Origin: CAYWNA01 sp964459305
GTDB lineage: Bacteria; Planctomycetota; Planctomycetia; Pirellulales; Pirellulaceae
Length of the DNA: 64,000 bases
Assembly: GCA_964459305.1 (NCBI GenBank)
Contig: CAYWNA010000022.1
Location: 1 to 64,000, forward strand
Reading direction: 5' to 3'
Shown here: positions 62,421-64,000 of the stretch, piece after piece
Numbering within the stretch: position 1 is the first letter of the stretch
Layout of the letters: every line of letters starts with the position of its first letter
Translations under genes and position numbers: made by a program
The notes under the pieces: generated by a model
Seen by the model: the letters and a program-made list of their open reading frames with translations, nothing else
Databases searched by the model: none
Told to the model about the DNA's origin: nothing

Positions 62421-62786
62421 ATGTTTGGACTAGGGATGCAGGAGCTGATTATCATCGGCGTCGTTGCGGTGCTGTTGTTCGGCAAGAGGCTGCCGGAAGT
62501 CGCCAAATCGCTCGGAAAGAGCTATTCTGAATTTCGCCGAGGCTTGTCCGACATCCAATCACACATGGATGTTACGTCGGACGTCTACTCCTCCACATCG
62601 TCCGGGTCGTCGTACTCGGACGAGAGTTCGTCTTATGACGAATATGACGATTACGACGAAGCCACGGCACCGAAATTCGAACCCCCGCCTGCCGAGCCGC
62701 AGGAAGAGCCCGCGCCAGAACAACCGAGCGCGGACACGGTGGGTTCAGCCAGCGAACAACAGAATCGGGACGAAGAGAACAACTGA
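62421..62786 (+). CDS. TatA/TatB-type translocase protein with long acidic tail
   Basis: The 121-residue protein opens MFGLGMQELIIIGVVAVLLF, with FGKRLPEVAKSLGKSYSEFRRG following: the TatA/B signature with the conserved Glu in the helix. The remaining about 75 residues are Ser/Tyr/Asp/Glu/Pro-rich and unlike usual TatA tails. TatB versus TatA cannot be decided from sequence alone. An intrinsic terminator follows at 62820. Confidence 0.85.
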   Translation: MFGLGMQELIIIGVVAVLLFGKRLPEVAKSLGKSYSEFRRGLSDIQSHMDVTSDVYSSTSSGSSYSDESSSYDEYDDYDEATAPKFEPPPAEPQEEPAPEQPSADTVGSASEQQNRDEENN

Positions 62787-62819
62787 CGAAAACTCGGTTT
62801 GTTGGGATTCCCGACAATG

Positions 62820-62855
62820 CCCCGGCGATAAAAGCGAGAATCGCCGGGGTGTTTT
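62820..62855 (+). terminator. Intrinsic terminator after the Tat genes
   Basis: 10-bp stem CCCCGGCGAT / ATCGCCGGGG with a ten-base loop, followed by TGTTTT. Confidence 0.8.
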
Positions 62856-63074
62856 GGTTTCACTTGCAGGCGATCCCACGTTATACTGATGCCTTTGCGA
62901 AACCACTCCAACTCGGCCCAATGGCCATTGCCAAACGTCCGGTTGGAGCCGAGGCTTCAGCCTGTCTTGTTCGCAGACCGAGGGCTGTACTCCCACGAGA
63001 CATTCGGCAGCGCCACATAGTCCCCCCATCACCAGCCAACCTTGCACCATCACACCGAAAGGACCCTGGAGGCA

Positions 63075-64000
63075 ATGAACCGTATCCCATACCGAAAGCG
63101 ATCTGAAGAATCAAGACCGTCCGTTGTTGCCGATCGCAGCCGCTTCCGAACGGCCGCCCTGCTGATGGCACTGGTCACTGCCGGCGCCGCGCGGGCTGCC
63201 GACACCGACACCCTGTTTCCGGGCGACACGATGATCGTCGCGAAGGACAAAGTGGAACTGGGGTTGCGAGACAAGGTCTCGACCGTTCTGTCGGTGGGTG
63301 ACAAGATCCACGTGACCGAAGTGCGTGGTGCATGGATCGGCGGATACGCTCTTGTGGACGGCGAACGCCACACCGGCTGGGTCCATCAGACCGAAGTGAA
63401 ACTGCTGGGTACGTCGCCGAAAGACATTCCCCGAATCGAAGCACCCGACAAACCGGATGACGCGAAGGCGGTGGAGACGCTCAAGCGGCTGGGTGTTCTG
63501 CTGGATTTGAACGAGAAAGGCAATGTCCACACCGCCGATGCCACGGAAGCGAAAATTGCGGACGGCGACCTTGCGCATTTCCAGGGACTTCACCATCTTT
63601 CCACTTTGGATCTGAGCGGACGGCCGATTACGGACGAAGGCATGAAGTCGCTCGCCGGTTTGGGCGTGCTGCAGAAGCTCTACTTGGACAACACACAAAT
63701 CACCGACGAGGGGCTCAAATCGATCGAGAGCATGGCCCATCTCGAAGTTTTTGCGATGACGGGGGCCAAAGTCGTCGGCCCTGGCCTGGTGCACCTAACG
63801 GGACTTGCAAACCTGTACACGTTGAACCTGACGGACTGTCAGGTCACAGACGACGCTTTGGCGCATCTGGAAAAGCTGCCCCACCTGGAAGTGCTTGCGT
63901 TGCCCGGCACAAAGATCACGTCGGCAGGGCTGGCTCACCTGAAACCGGTCGCCAAGCTGCGCGTGCTGAACCTCATCGGCTGCGAAGTCGACGACACCGG
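63075..64000 (+). CDS. Exported leucine-rich-repeat protein with SH3-like N-terminus (runs off the window)
   Basis: ATG 63075 is preceded by GGAGG. A signal peptide (RTAALLMALVTAGAARA) is followed by an SH3-like stretch (about 48-112, FPGDTMIVAKDKVELG and RHTGWVHQTEVKLLG). Leucine-rich repeats of the planctomycete/ribonuclease-inhibitor type come next (LSTLDLSGRPITDEGMKSLA, LEVLALPGTKITSAGL). They continue to the right edge, so the end is not visible. Probably a surface protein-interaction module. Confidence 0.88.
   Translation, partial: MNRIPYRKRSEESRPSVVADRSRFRTAALLMALVTAGAARAADTDTLFPGDTMIVAKDKVELGLRDKVSTVLSVGDKIHVTEVRGAWIGGYALVDGERHTGWVHQTEVKLLGTSPKDIPRIEAPDKPDDAKAVETLKRLGVLLDLNEKGNVHTADATEAKIADGDLAHFQGLHHLSTLDLSGRPITDEGMKSLAGLGVLQKLYLDNTQITDEGLKSIESMAHLEVFAMTGAKVVGPGLVHLTGLANLYTLNLTDCQVTDDALAHLEKLPHLEVLALPGTKITSAGLAHLKPVAKLRVLNLIGCEVDDT

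Overview
The window looks like a piece of a planctomycete chromosome (Pirellulales-like). This is inferred from content: a giant secreted protein with an LEPR-like N-terminal motif (LEDRVLFSA), many Ser/Thr kinase relatives fused to odd domains, a GAF-HlyD fusion, Tat-exported oxidoreductases, TadE/TadG proteins, and dispersed palindromes built on CCCGAAGCGTRAGCGAGG. No rRNA, tRNA or CRISPR array was recognised.

Layout. 1-7.6 kb: a giant surface protein on the minus strand, running off the left edge. 8.3-11.0 kb: a small membrane protein and a TadE / TadG-VWA / TadE operon. 11.1-12.9 kb: gene debris (GGDEF, LuxR-like and other remnants) around an exported hydrolase. 13.2-16.2 kb: a hybrid histidine kinase and a Ser/Thr kinase carrying SAP-like and MBD-like C-terminal domains. 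16.4-23.6 kb: a retron locus. 24-35.4 kb: a CsrA-receiver fusion, several exported or metabolic enzymes, a GbsR-type regulator and an ArsA/Get3-type ATPase. 35.6-46.8 kb: Tat-exported FAD oxidoreductases, a decayed IS110 transposase, an AT-richer AbiE-type toxin-antitoxin operon, BipA, a DUF3127 protein and a tandem-TM2 protein. 47-52.6 kb: an SGNH hydrolase, an unknown exported protein and a BlaI-M56 pair. 52.7-61.8 kb: a GAF-HlyD adaptor, an FHA (pseudo)kinase, a clear pseudokinase and a J-like protein sharing its C-terminal region. 61.8-64 kb: two TatA/B-type genes and the start of an LRR protein.

The main discovery candidate is the retron. A retron-type reverse transcriptase (NAQPH, YADD and VTG motifs) is preceded by two tandem candidate msr-msd RNAs of about 236 and 240 nt. 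Each is closed by perfect a1/a2 repeats. Each also carries a 13-bp msd stem that differs at five base pairs between copies, all five changes being compensated. Upstream lie overlapping genes for a WGR + HEAT/ARM-like repeat protein and a SWIM zinc-finger protein. From memory this resembles the retron class listed as type XIII; the duplicated, covarying ncRNA is the unusual part.

Second-tier signals are two full-length pairs of nested-palindrome elements (147 bp and 134 bp), tandem kinase-like proteins with lost catalytic residues next to paralogous ectodomains, a kinase with an MBD-like tail, a CsrA-receiver fusion, and twin 39-bp perfect palindromes upstream of the AbiE operon.
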